From Plantago major (lineage: Eukaryota > Streptophyta > Magnoliopsida > Lamiales > Plantaginaceae), in assembly GCA_026545765.1 (NCBI GenBank), contig CM048843.1, forward strand, positions 90,583,050 through 90,647,049: a stretch of DNA of 64,000 bases. The letters are read 5' to 3'. Shown here piece after piece: positions 47,035-57,003 of the stretch (position 1 is the first letter of the stretch; every line of letters starts with the position of its first letter). The notes beneath the pieces were generated by a model, which saw only the letters and a program-made list of their open reading frames with translations, was not told the DNA's origin and did no database searches. The position numbers and the translations under genes are program-made.

Positions 47035-47769
47035 CTAAAAAGGCCTCAAGATCTTCAGCTCGTCATAAGCAGTCTCCAACTCTGCCCTCAGAATGTCCAG
47101 CTTCTTTTTGGCTTCATCAATCGGTGTAACGATGTTGTTTAACTCAGCAGCTTCTTGTTCCATCTTGGCAACGTCTGCTTCTGCGGCTTGGAGAGACTCC
47201 GTCTTAAGCTTAAGCGAGGCCTCAAGATCCTTCATCCTTTTAACCAAGGATTTAAGTTTCTTCTTGGCGGTTCGGACACTAGCAGATTCATCAACCACCT
47301 TTGATCTAGCTTCCTCAAGACGAGCATCAACTTCAGCGACTCGTTGGGCAAGTGATTCGTCGGAAGTCATATCAGCAATAGCAGATTTTGCAGTGTCAAA
47401 CAGGATGGCTTTCTCAAACAAAGAATTGAACAAAGCCCTCAAAGAAGGAACATCAGCAGACTTGAATCGCTCCAATCGTTCCAACACAACCAGAACTTCA
47501 TCTTTAAGGCTCGACACCATGTCTACAGGGGTCTCGACGATCCTGGTGGTAAGCTCACTCCACAGAAGATCAAGACATTGCTTCTCCCATTTGTCCACAA
47601 ATCTTTCGCCATGAAAGGTGGAAACAACAGGATGGCAAGGAGCTACAGGTAAAGGAGTAGCAGAACGAGGAGACCCTTCTTTACTCTCCGTCATAATGGG
47701 TATGTTCTTGATGGGCGATGCAACCTGAGAAGAAACGGGTATCTCCTGATTCAACACCAACATCTTCAT
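47035..47769 (-). CDS. Antisense coiled-coil ORF within the Gypsy element
   Basis: 244 codons on the strand opposite to gag-pol. The first 90 residues are Pro/Ser-rich and then [19 protein letters not shown]. Residues about 110-240 are strongly heptad-like and charged ([50 protein letters not shown]), predicting a long coiled coil. No enzymatic domain is visible. Antisense ORFs between integrase and 3' LTR are known in some Tat-lineage elements, including Grande and relatives; whether this is the same family cannot be judged. Its start codon lies 70 bp from the divergent response-regulator ATG at 47,840. The frame is fully open, which suggests constraint or youth. Confidence 0.75.
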   Translation of the reverse strand: MKMLVLNQEIPVSSQVASPIKNIPIMTESKEGSPRSATPLPVAPCHPVVSTFHGERFVDKWEKQCLDLLWSELTTRIVETPVDMVSSLKDEVLVVLERLERFKSADVPSLRALFNSLFEKAILFDTAKSAIADMTSDESLAQRVAEVDARLEEARSKVVDESASVRTAKKKLKSLVKRMKDLEASLKLKTESLQAAEADVAKMEQEAAELNNIVTPIDEAKKKLDILRAELETAYDELKILRPF

Positions 47770-47839
47770 TCACAAATCTTCTCCTCTTCTCTCTATTTCA
47801 CAAAGAGTTCACTTTCTTCTTCAAAACAGAGCATCAACA

Positions 47840-48403
47840 ATGGTTGTCGGAGTTGATACAGAGACCAAGTTCCATGTACTTGTTGTTGATGATAGCATCA
47901 TTGACATAAAATTGATTGAAAGGCTCCTCAAAATCTCTTCTTTTCAAGTTACTGTTGTTGAATCTGGAGTGAAAGCCATAGAGTATTTGGGACTACTAGA
48001 TGATGATGACAACATCAACACAGAAACAAACTCTCTTCCCAACAAGAAACACAATGAAGTTGAAGTAAACCTGATCATCACAGACTACTCGATGCCCGGT
48101 ATAACCGGTTACGATCTCCTGCGAAAGATTAAGGAGTCGAGATCGTTTAAGGATGTTCCAGTTGTGATAATGTCATCTGAGAATGTTCCATCAAGGATCA
48201 ACAGCTGCTTGGAGCATGGAGCGGAGGAGTTTTTCTTAAAACCAGTTCAACAATCTGATGTTAATAAGCTAAGGCCTTGTTTGATGAGAGGAAGATGCAA
48301 AGATGTATCACTTAACAAGAGGAAGCATGTTGAAGAGTGTTTGTCACCTGATAGAACAAGAACAAGATTCAGTGATGCTGCTTTGGAATTAGTACAAAGA
48401 TGA
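47840..48403 (+). CDS. Type-A cytokinin response regulator captured inside the Gypsy element
   Basis: 187 codons, no intron, same strand as gag-pol. A single receiver domain fills the protein: acidic pair D17-D18 ([11 protein letters not shown]), phospho-acceptor D82 ([10 protein letters not shown]), S/T switch in [11 protein letters not shown], and K134 (FFLKPV). The C-terminal tail is short ([19 protein letters not shown]) as in the ARR8/ARR9-like type-A group, and no Myb/GARP DNA-binding domain follows. Type-A regulators are phosphorylated by histidine phosphotransfer proteins and damp cytokinin signalling. Host type-A genes carry several introns; their absence here suggests capture from a processed mRNA. 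A CT-rich leader (47,770-47,839) looks like the captured 5'UTR. One unusual residue is Ile where Arg follows VDDSIID in most relatives. It could still be a passive passenger. Confidence 0.9.
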   Translation: MVVGVDTETKFHVLVVDDSIIDIKLIERLLKISSFQVTVVESGVKAIEYLGLLDDDDNINTETNSLPNKKHNEVEVNLIITDYSMPGITGYDLLRKIKESRSFKDVPVVIMSSENVPSRINSCLEHGAEEFFLKPVQQSDVNKLRPCLMRGRCKDVSLNKRKHVEECLSPDRTRTRFSDAALELVQR

Positions 48404-48435
48404 TGAAATGGATAGTGCTATATATGCCTCTTCAT

Positions 48436-49115
48436 GTGGTGGTCTTGATGATCCGACGATGTGCAGTCACGTCTCCAAGAAGATGGTGCTCCGCCTCTCC
48501 ATATGGTAGCTTTCCCTAGGTTGATCGAAAAATCGGGTAGCTATGTCTTTAAGCGGATGGTGCTTCGCCTCGTCATATGGTGGTCTTGATCCAACGATGT
48601 GCAGTCACGTCTCCAAGAAGATGGTGCTCCGCCTCTCCATATGGTAGCTTTCCCTAGGTTGATCGAAAAATCGGGTAGCTATGTCTTTAAGCGGATGGTG
48701 CTTCGCCTCGTCATATGGTGGTCTTGATCCAACGATGTGCAGTCACGTCTCCAAGAGGATGGTGCTCCGCCTCTCCATATGGTAGCTTTCCCTAGGTTGA
48801 TCGAAAAATCGGGTAGCTATGTCTCCAAGCGGATGGTGCTTCGCCTCGTCATATGGTAGTCTTGATCCGACGATGTGCAGTTACGTCTCCAAGAGGATGG
48901 TGCTCCGCCTCTCCATATGGTAGCTTTCCCTAGGTTGATCGAAAAATCGGGTAGCTATGTCTCCAAGCGGATGGTGCTTCGCCTCGTCATATGGTAGTCT
49001 TGATCCGACGATGTGCAGTTACGTCTCCAAGAAGATGGTGCTCCGCCTCTCCATATGGTAGCTTTCCCTAGGTTGATCGAAAAATCGGGTAGCTATGTCT
49101 TTAAGCGGATGGTCA
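48436..49115. repeat. 138-bp tandem repeat, about five units, in the Gypsy 3' region
   Basis: GTGCAGT(C/T)ACGTCTCCAAG begins at 48,461, 48,599, 48,737, 48,875 and 49,013, an exact 138-bp period. Units differ by a few substitutions. Each holds a GGTGCTCCGCCTCTCCATATGG part and a diverged sister GGTGCTTCGCCTCGTCATATGG part, so the unit itself arose from an older half-size duplication. It starts about 30 bp after the response-regulator stop. Hypervariable tandem repeats in this position are known for Tat-type elements. Confidence 0.95.
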
Positions 49116-50497
49116 TGCAATCTTTTAGGTGGTAGTCTAACATGGCGTCCATAGTCACTCCAATTGTTGCAGGATAACAAGGTGGAAGCGGTTGATTGCA
49201 AAAACGCCATGAGCTTGACTATTTCCTACAAGTAAAATTTGAAAGATTGAAGAAAACACAAATATATAGACAAGAAAATGGAAGGACTAAAGAAGTAAAG
49301 AAAAGGGGTTAAAATGCAAAAAGAGAAAAAAGGGGATGAAATAAAATCCCTAAAATTCTTCATCCCCAATTCACACTTCCATTTTCTCCTTCTCCTTCTT
49401 CCCTCTTCTTCCCCAAATCGGCCGCCTCCTGCTTCCTCCACCACCGGCCGCCGCTCCTCCTCTTCCCTCCTCCATCTCGCCGTACCTACTCCATCACCGC
49501 CTCTGCTCTGCCTGCCTCCTTCTTACCGCCCCACTGCCGCCGCTCCAGCCCGCCGTTCTTCCTCCAGCTCACCGCCCACAGTCCGCTGCCGCCTCTTCCT
49601 CCAGCTCACCGCCCACAGTCCGCTGCCACCTTTTCCTCCAGCTCACCGCCCACAGTCCACCGCTCCGGCCCACCGTTCCTGCTCCTCACCGCGCCAAACA
49701 GCTCCACCGGCCTCTGCCTTCCACCGCCTAAACCCGACGTCTCCACCTCCTCCGACGTTCCTGCTTCATCCCGCGCCGATCCACCTTCGCCACTGCCTCC
49801 GATTCCACAGCACCTCCAATACGCCACAGCACCTCCAATCCGCCACACATTGCCTCCAGTTCGCCCCCACTGCTCCCTCCATCATCGCCGAGCCGACTCG
49901 CTCGTGACTGGCCACCAGCATTCAGCGGAGTGGTACTTCTTATATTCTCGATCTGATTCTGGTGAATTGTTGATTTGTGTGGGTTTTGTTTCAATGTTTG
50001 GATATTCTCCAATTTTTTTTACGTTGATGCAATGTTTCTGTGAAATCCTGTAAAAAGGGAGGAAAGAAAAAAAAAAACAACAGGAAGATCCTTACCAAAT
50101 TGAAATAGGAAAGCCCTTGTTACTGGCTCAATTTTTCTCAAAGCTGTTAGCAGAATGAAAATGGTGGTGATGATGATATGCAGTCTGCATGTTGTTGCTA
50201 CTTATAGTGCAAAATTTGCAGACAGAGGGACAAGCATGAGGTAGCACTCACCAAAATGGAGCTGGAACAGCACTCAGCCAAAAGTGAAAACCACTCAGGA
50301 AAGTGGATCAATGATAGCTGTTCAATTCATTCTTGCAAATCCTGGACTGGTGTTAACTTGATATTTCCTTGTCAGTGGTGTAGATGGTTATTACAAAGAC
50401 ATTGTTTGCTAAAAAAAAAAAATTGATCGTGTCGTGACTTGTTCACTCCATTTGCGTCTCCACGACGTCATTCATGAACCGTCACGAGGGGGCAATT
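49116..50497 (+). other. Gypsy 3' segment with a Ser/Pro-rich ORF of unknown origin
   Basis: A 197-codon ORF (49,314-49,907) is rich in Ser, Pro and Arg and contains internal repeats of CTCACCGCCCACAGTCC(G/A)C (three copies at about 49,560-49,660). Its codon content follows from CT/CCG-rich DNA, so coding is doubtful. The segment after it (TCGATCTGATTCTGG... TTGTGTGGGTTTTG) looks like a plant 5' leader followed by intron-like sequence. The last 300 bp are unremarkable and end in the purine tract before the LTR. I do not recognise the source gene. Confidence 0.5.
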
Positions 50498-52032
50498 TGT
50501 AGACACGCAAAATGTGTTGAATAAATTATTAAAATCATTAAACTTGATTTAGCGTATTTTATTGGAATTTTACCAAATTCTATCCCAAAATAATACGGTA
50601 AATTAATCGATTTTAATATCGCGTTTATACTTATCAAATTGTGCCACATGCAAGTATGGAGCATTTTCGATAAAATCAATGTGAATACTCGAGAATCCTA
50701 AAGCCGACCAAATGCCGCAACGTCGGAAGGATGATGTTAAAACACACTCTTCAAATAAAATCAAGAAATGAAGAAGAGGAAAGTTCGACCAATGGGATCG
50801 CGACACATCGTAAATATGATGTAGTTATTCAAGAAAAGGAAAAAGCTTTTAAAATATGTATTTCCATCTTTACCCCTCTTCAAACATGGATTTTTCATCC
50901 TTACCCCTCTTCCACATCTATAAATAGAGGCCTTCCATGAAGAAGAAAAACATAACAAGAAGAAGAAGAAGAGAAGAAGAAGGAAGAAAAGAAGAGCAAG
51001 TTCCTCCATTTGCCTTCTAGTTCAAGCTCCGCCGAGCCGCCTTCAAGAAGAGAAGAAGAAGGAAGAAAAGAAGAGCAAGTTCCTCCATTTGCCTTCTAGT
51101 TCAAGCTCCGCCGAGCCGCCTCGCAAGTTCCGCCATTGGCCTTCAAGTTCAAGCTCCGCCGATCCGCCTTGAAGATTGAGCAAGCATTCAAGTCTCCTTT
51201 CAAGATCCGGCATCCGCCTCGCAAGTTCCGCCATTGGCCTTCAAGTTCAAGCTCCGCCGATCCGCCTTGAAGATTGAGCAAGCATTCAAGTCTCCTTTCA
51301 AGATCCGGCATCCGCCTCCCAAGATCCGCCTTGAAGATCGAAGAAACATTCAAGAAGTTCATCCAAAAATTGAAGAAAGGCTAAGTTTGATCCAAGAATA
51401 AGCCCCTGCGCACTTGGAGAAACGTTATTGGAAGATCAACCGCCGCCAAGGAAGATCAAATCCAAAATCCCAAACCCAATCAACCTTCTTGAAGTTCATC
51501 ATCAAATTCAAGCCAAAAGCAACGTTCGATCCAAGAATAAGCCCCTGCGCACTTGGAGAAACATTATTGGAAGATCAACCGCCGCCAAGGAAGATCAAAT
51601 CCAAAAGCCCAAACCCGATCAACCTTCTTGAAGTTCATCATCAAATTCAAGTCAAAAGCAACGTTCGATCCAAGATCAAGCCGAGAATCCACTTGGAGAA
51701 ACGTTTCCTGCCGGCCAAACTTCCTCTAAAGAAGATCAAAGGCCAAATCCTGCGACGATTTAGAAGCGTTCTTCGTGGAGTTCATCAAATCCCCAAGAAG
51801 TTCGTCATCGCTCGCATCAAATACTCCGAAGTTCATAATTCGATCCGAGATCAAGCTGAGAAGCCCTCGCATCGACGTCTGCCCGACTTTGAAGTCTTAA
51901 ATTCCTAGAACGAAGAATTTGAAGATCCAAGTTCGCCGCTTTAGAGGACTAGAATCAGAGGACTAGAGTAGAGAATTGTACTCGCTTCAATCAAGATCAA
52001 TAAAATTCATTTGTGCAATTTTAGTTGCTACA
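50498..52032 (+). repeat. 3' LTR of the Gypsy element (1,535 bp)
   Basis: It matches the 5' LTR closely. It has two 98-bp units (starts 51,122 and 51,220) and a different short stretch near 50,618 (AATATCGCGTTTATACTT against AATACGCTCCGTTTATGG). Its TATA box is at 50,919-50,926 and AATAAA at 51,999-52,004. Confidence 0.95.
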
Positions 52033-52165
52033 GTCGCGACTCAGAATCTCCATGTCGCGTCTCTGGAGCCCGCAAGTCGCGACACAGAAAAGCCAAGTCG
52101 CGACTCAGCCTAACAGATCGCAAGTCGCGACTCCGCTTTCCCATGTCGCGACACGCGCTACAGTC
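52033..52165. repeat. Array of AGTCGCGACT-type palindromes
   Basis: GTCGCGAC or its variant GTCGCG occurs at least six times in about 130 bp, spaced 20-30 bp apart, with unrelated spacers. The block begins exactly where the Gypsy element inserted, and that insertion duplicated one GTCGC. Confidence 0.88.
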
Positions 52166-52923
52166 TGGGAAATCTGCTTCTGCATATTATTTTAGACAAT
52201 TTTTAGACTTTTGACAGACACTTCTTTCTTACTTCTTTTTCACTCCCAAGCAAGATAAACCCTAGCTTGGTTCTCTTGCCTTAGTTTATCATCGATTTTC
52301 ACTTGTAATCGCATGATTGACATTGGATTTCGATCCTAAGGTTAGATTATCAATTGAATTACTCTTTCTTTCGCAATATCTTCTTCTTTGTGCTTGATTG
52401 ATTGATTTATGTTTATAATCTCTCTTATCATGCTTGATTCAACTATGAATGTCATTGTGAATGCTATTGTTCGTGTTATGAGTAGCTAAACCATTCGATA
52501 GATGCGGTAGCAATGTAGGATTAATCGAATTAGGATCTTGACCTAGGGTTTGTTCATATGTGTTAAGCTTTTTCCCAAACTTCGTAAAAACCCCAATTTC
52601 AGTATTCTTTTCTCCAATCTTCAAAACCATTCGGGTTAAGAATCAATCGTCTAACAATTGATTGATTTTCTACTTTACATCTTCAAAGAAGTCTTGGTTA
52701 AAACTGAAATTGGTGATTTATCTGGACAAATAACTGTGACAGCATATGAACACTTGGTCTGATCCACATTTGATTTATCTGAAATGCTACCGTGTCTATT
52801 TCCCCTCTCTTGAATCAAAACTCGTTTTAGTTTACTAGTTTACTTAGTTTAATCTTCAAAACAAACTCAATCTTACAAACTGTTACTTGCAAACTCTTAC
52901 GTTTAACACTTGAAAACGTCATA

Positions 52924-54109
52924 CACTACAAGAATTCTTTAAATTAGCGACGTAAAGGGGCAGCAGATAGTTATCCGTCGCCCCTTAACGACGGATCGGT
53001 GATTTTAGCAACGGATAGGGCGTTTCGCTCTATCCGTCGTTATATCCGTTGCTATTTAGCGACGGATAACTATCCGTCGCTAAATAGCGACAGATATTTT
53101 CTATCCGTAAGGCTGTTGACTTTTAATGAAATAAAAAAGGAAAATAGAATTGTAACAATGTATAGATTATCCGTCGTTAAAAGTAATTAAAAAAAATTAA
53201 AATCAGTGACGGATAGATTTATCCGTCGTTAAATAGCGACGGATAAATCTATCCGTCGCTAGAACCCTATAAACCCTAATATAACACCCCACAGCCACCA
53301 TTCACCATTTTTCCATCTACTTCCATTCCACCACCCTTCATTTTCCACCACTTCCACCACCACCACCCTCCTTCCACCACCACCACCCTCCACCGCACCA
53401 CCACTCCACCACTGCCTCCACCGCACCACCATCGATCCACCACTGCCTCCTCCTCCACCATCCTCCTTCCACCGCACCACCATCTATCCGTCTCCTCTTC
53501 GTCCACCATTCCCATCTTTCACCCACCACCAAATCGGCCAAGACGGATCTGCTTCGATCCAACTCCATCATCTCCGATCTGCTCCGATCCACCTCCGATT
53601 CCCGAGATCCACCACAAACAGTGGCTGTTTTCATTTATCTTTTTATACATTTTCTGTATTTTAGCTTGGATATTAAATATTGTATTGTATTATTGCATAT
53701 TGAATTTTGTATTATTGAATATTGTATAAAATTTTCGATTTATTGTATAATCGTATTGAATATTGTAGTTTCGATTTGTTCGATTTGAATATCAACCGTA
53801 TTATTGTCCGATTTGAATATTGTAGTTTCGATAAATCAAGATCTCGTCCGATTTATTATATTCATATTCGAATTTTGTATTCGTATACGGATTTTTTTTT
53901 AAATAGCTATTTAGCGACGGATAACTATCCGTCGCTAAATAGAGTTTTTTTTTAAAAAAAAAAGTGAAAAATCAGCTTTTTAGCGACGGATGTCGCTAAA
54001 AAGTCAATGGTTTATCCGTTGCTAAGTCCGTCGCTAAGGACTTAACGACGGATCGGCACAATTTTAGCGATTGATAAATCTGTCGCTAAAACTGCAGATT
54101 CTTGTAGTG
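52924..54109. mobile_element. Non-autonomous CACTA element
   Basis: It starts CACTACAAGAATTC and ends GATTCTTGTAGTG, with the 3-bp duplication ATA on both sides (52,921-52,923 and 54,110-54,112). Subterminal AGCGACGGAT/ATCCGTCGC motifs recur at both ends. It is 1,186 bp without transposase. The centre (about 53,280-53,640) is a CCACC-rich segment unlike the ends, possibly captured. Confidence 0.95.
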
Positions 54110-54220
54110 ATAGTTGCCTAGTTAGCTCCTTGAGAACGATCTCGTAGTTAATGCTTGTTTACTCAACACTACTTTAGCTACTTTGTATTTTATCAAGTAC
54201 TAATTTGAGCACATTAAATT

Positions 54221-54239
54221 TGGCACTGCTGCCGAGGAG
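54221..54239 (+). other. Athila-type primer-binding site
   Basis: TGGCACTGCTGCCGAGGAG matches the TGGCGCCGTTGCCGGGGA type site of Athila elements with several changes. It lies 7 bp after the LTR end. Confidence 0.75.
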
Positions 54240-54374
54240 TTAACTCCTACTTTGGTGTTTTTAAGTGTCTAATTGTTTGTGTTTGCTTATATCTGCTTAA
54301 CCTGTGTGCTAGTGCACTGACTGAAACTAAGAATCTCTTCAAGTTTTGATCTATGTAGTTGTCACTACAGGTGC

Positions 54375-55065
54375 ATGCGCAGTACGAGATCTCAGAGGAC
54401 TCCGCTTGCTTTGCCAATTAATGAAATCGACAGGCATCTTCGTCAGCTCAGAGCAGCTAAACTTCGACCCATAGCAATGGCTGATAACACAAATCGGGTT
54501 CCATAGGTTCAACAATCCACCTTTGGGGACTACTACCAACTTGGAGAAATTAAAGTTAGCGAACCTGCTGTGGTACTGTCTAATGATGCTAGGAACATGG
54601 AAATCGAGGCTTATCACTTCCATAACATGCCTAGATACCATGGGTTGCAGAATGAGGATGTGGTTAAGTTCCTGTATGAGTTTGAGGGCTTGGTTGGGAA
54701 GATACTAACCAGCGACAAGGTTTCTAACGAGGACATTAGGAAGAAGGTGTTTCCTATTTGCATGCAGGATCATGCAAAAACCTGGCTTCTTAACCTGCCA
54801 GAGGGATCTCTGAACTCTTGGGATGACATCTACAAAGTCTTTATGGGGAAGTACTTCCCTCATGCTAAAACCACTGAGATTCGCAACAAGATCAGGCAGT
54901 TCGAACAGAGGTAAGACGAGTCGTTTTATGATTGCAGGGAGAGATTCAAGCAGCTTCTGGGGCAGTGTCTGCATCACAAGTTCGACAGCGTTTCTCTTTG
55001 CCACATATTCTATGTTGGGCTGACTAGGGAGGATCAAAAACTGGTTGATGTAAGCGCTGGCGAGG
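54375..55065 (+). pseudogene. Athila-type gag fragment
   Basis: It starts MRSTRSQRTPLALPINEID. The retrotransposon gag domain reads NMPRYHGLQNEDVVKFLYEF, PICMQDHAKTWLLNLPEGS, then MGKYFPHAKTTEIRNKI and, after a stop, ERFKQLLGQCLHH and GLTREDQKLVD. In-frame stops at about 54,507 and 54,912 inactivate it. The sequence changes to a GC-palindrome LTR block near 55,065, so protease, RT and integrase are missing. Confidence 0.88.
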
Positions 55066-56069
55066 AAATCAGTCCGCCGCAGTGAGATTTAGCGAGCGAT
55101 GCTCCTGTTTTGAAGATTGATGCTCGCCGCGGCGAAGGAATTGGTCCGCCGCGGCGAGATTATGCGAGCTGGATATATATTGCGATTAAGAAGGCTCGCC
55201 GCAGCAAGCTATTTCTTCCACCGCGGCGAGAGACGCAGAATTGATTTTATTTTCCTTATTAGATTAGAATTTTGATTTCTTTTCTTCCATACTTCTTTTA
55301 ACCTAATTTTGAGAAAAGCTCCAAGAGCCATACATTGACATTGAGACATCTTTGGAGCTTGGTTATTCATTGATTTTGTTCATCAAATCAAGATTATTGG
55401 TATTGATTTTTTCAATTGCTTTGTTCTTTACAATTCGTTATTTATCTTATTGATTGAATTGTATGTTATTGCATGCGAGCTTTTCATCCATGTCTCATAT
55501 GATTGTTACCATTAATTTTTGCATGCAATCATCAATTATGAGTAGCTAAACACCTTTGAATACAGTAGTATGTGAAGATTATGCATATTCGCTCTAGGGT
55601 TTATCAAAGCACTCATATAGGTTAGTCTCGTATTAAATCTTCGTAAAAACCTTCAATTCGATAAGTCCGTATTAAATTCTCTAAATTGTTCATGTTTAAG
55701 GATCGTGAATTGACGACTCACGATTTCTCCAGTATAATATTTTCTAAGAACAATTGGTTGAATCGAATTGATTGATTTGTTGTACAACGACCGTGTGACA
55801 AATATGAGTGTTATCCCTAGTTCGAATTAGCATAATTGGATCTTGTTACTGTATTCATCTTTCTCTCATTGTTAATCGTTATCTTAGCTTTAATCGATCT
55901 AGTTAGAAGTATACAAAAACCCAAACAAATCAAACCGTTTCCACAAGTGACTATTTGCTTTCAACTGTTTGGTAGCTTAATTGGTTCCTTAGCGAACGAC
56001 TCTGTGGTTAGCATTGTCTGTCTACAACAATTGCTTTCTACTTGTTTTCTAAGTAGTAATTTGAGCACA
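55066..56069 (+). repeat. Second, diverged Athila-type LTR
   Basis: It ends GTAATTTGAGCACA at 56,069, matching the first LTR's end. It shares ATGAGTAGCTAAACA, CTAGGGTTTATCA and CTTCGTAAAAACC in the same order, but overall identity is low, so it belongs to a different subfamily. It opens with several CGCCGCGGCGA palindromes (55,070-55,245). The left border is approximate and no target duplication was seen. Confidence 0.72.
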
Positions 56070-56772
56070 TCAAAGGAGTTAAAATTGATCCATCACTTTC
56101 TCCCAAGCTTCAAACAGAACAATGAAAATGCAGAAGTGAAATTGGTCACAAATCGATCGATTAACCATCACAATGATACCATGTGAGAGTTTCTCATAAA
56201 CTCAAGGTGCAAACCAATATGTATAGTATTTATTATGAGAAACGTATGAAGAAGAATTACAAAATGATTAGTGAGTAAAGAGATGAAGACTAGCTAGCTT
56301 ATATAGGCGTTAACTAACTTAACCGTCTAGGTCATTAAGCTTGATGTACTATCTGTTACAAAGTGTGAGACTATTTATCCTTATAAACATAATACGAAAT
56401 CAGGAAGAAAAACACCTTGCTTTCTTCAATTGTGTATCTGTTGTTCATCTGCAAAACTTGCTCCACTGTGCATTAATCCTTACATTCTCTCTGGGTTCTC
56501 AATCTCTCCTCACCGATTCGTTCTAGGAACAAAATTACTTCCCTAGAATCCATAGCTGAATCGCCATAGTTGTTCGAGCTCCTCTTGTTACTGCTAATTG
56601 ATACTAGCAATACTATATGCGGATTATTATCCTGTGGAAAAGCTTAGTTCACTATTTGCTATATTGGGGTAAATCTGACTGAATACGGGTGAATCACGAC
56701 CAATTGTCAATCTATATCAGAAATATGAGAGGCCAAGGTAGTGTAAACAGGTAGAAAAGGTAAATTCCAACA
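56070..56772 (-). mobile_element. Copia remnant: one LTR, primer site and start of the leader
   Basis: In minus orientation an LTR runs TGTTGGAATTTACC (56,772) to CTCTCACA (56,181). It is followed at once by TGGTATCA (56,180-56,173), the initiator tRNA-Met primer site, and about 100 bp of leader. Everything beyond is cut off by the Athila LTR end. The opposite LTR was not seen. Confidence 0.72.
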
Positions 56773-56868
56773 CTGGAACAAAGACAAAGGAGAGGGCATA
56801 ATCATCATTTTACGGATGGTCAAATGGACTAGTTATTATCCTTTTTTTTAATAGTTGGAACGGTTTTT

Positions 56869-57003
56869 TCTACCCTACAGCATGCTGCCTCCTGGTGCTT
56901 TAATGTGTTGTTGTACCATAGTTGTACCATATGCATTAAATGTTGTACGGTACAACACATTAAACCACCTGCAGGAGGTAGTACAGGATGCGGTAGGGGA
57001 GAG
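56869..57003. mobile_element. Small foldback (MITE-like) element
   Basis: The left arm CTACCCTACAGCATGCTGCC... TTTAATGTGTTGT pairs with the right arm ACAACACATTAAACC... GGATGCGGTAGGG over about 50 bp with few mismatches. About 30 bp of loop contain GTTGTACCATA repeats. No target duplication was recognised. Confidence 0.8.

Larger units (their letters stand above)
38362..52032 (+). mobile_element. Ty3/Gypsy LTR retrotransposon (Tat-type), 13.7 kb, carrying extra genes
   Basis: Both ends are exact: TGTAGACACGC at 38,362 and TTGCTACA at 52,032, with the target duplication GTCGC at 38,357-38,361 and 52,033-52,037. LTRs flank a plus-strand gag-pro, RT/RNaseH and archaeal-type RNaseH plus integrase. 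The second RNaseH before integrase, the large size, and the 3' region with an antisense ORF and tandem repeats are Tat-lineage hallmarks. The 3' region (46,435-50,497) additionally holds a type-A response regulator ORF and a Ser/Pro-rich segment. A GAGGGGG purine tract precedes the 3' LTR at 50,486-50,492. Stops and frame changes in pol suggest that this copy needs help in trans. The LTRs are very similar, so insertion was fairly recent. Confidence 0.95.
52033..54213 (+). repeat. Athila-type LTR, right part, split by Gypsy and CACTA insertions
   Basis: The LTR ends GAGCACA at 54,213, followed closely by the primer-binding site. It begins, after the Gypsy insertion, with a block of TCGCGAC motifs (52,033-52,165). 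Its middle carries ATGAGTAGCTAAACC, TAGGGTTTGTTCATA and CTTCGTAAAAACC, all also found in the second LTR at 55-56 kb. The CACTA element 52,924-54,109 lies inside it with target duplication ATA. Confidence 0.8.

Noticed and set aside
48436..49115. CRISPR-like regularity
   Set aside because: Units are 138-bp direct tandem repeats without unique spacers, in plant nuclear DNA.
49606..50012. Minus-strand Gly/Glu-rich ORFs in the Gypsy 3' region
   Set aside because: Shadows of the CT/CCG-rich tract.
53259..53634. Gly/Trp-rich minus-strand ORFs in the CACTA element
   Set aside because: They are translations of a CCACC-rich tract in several frames; no domain is visible.
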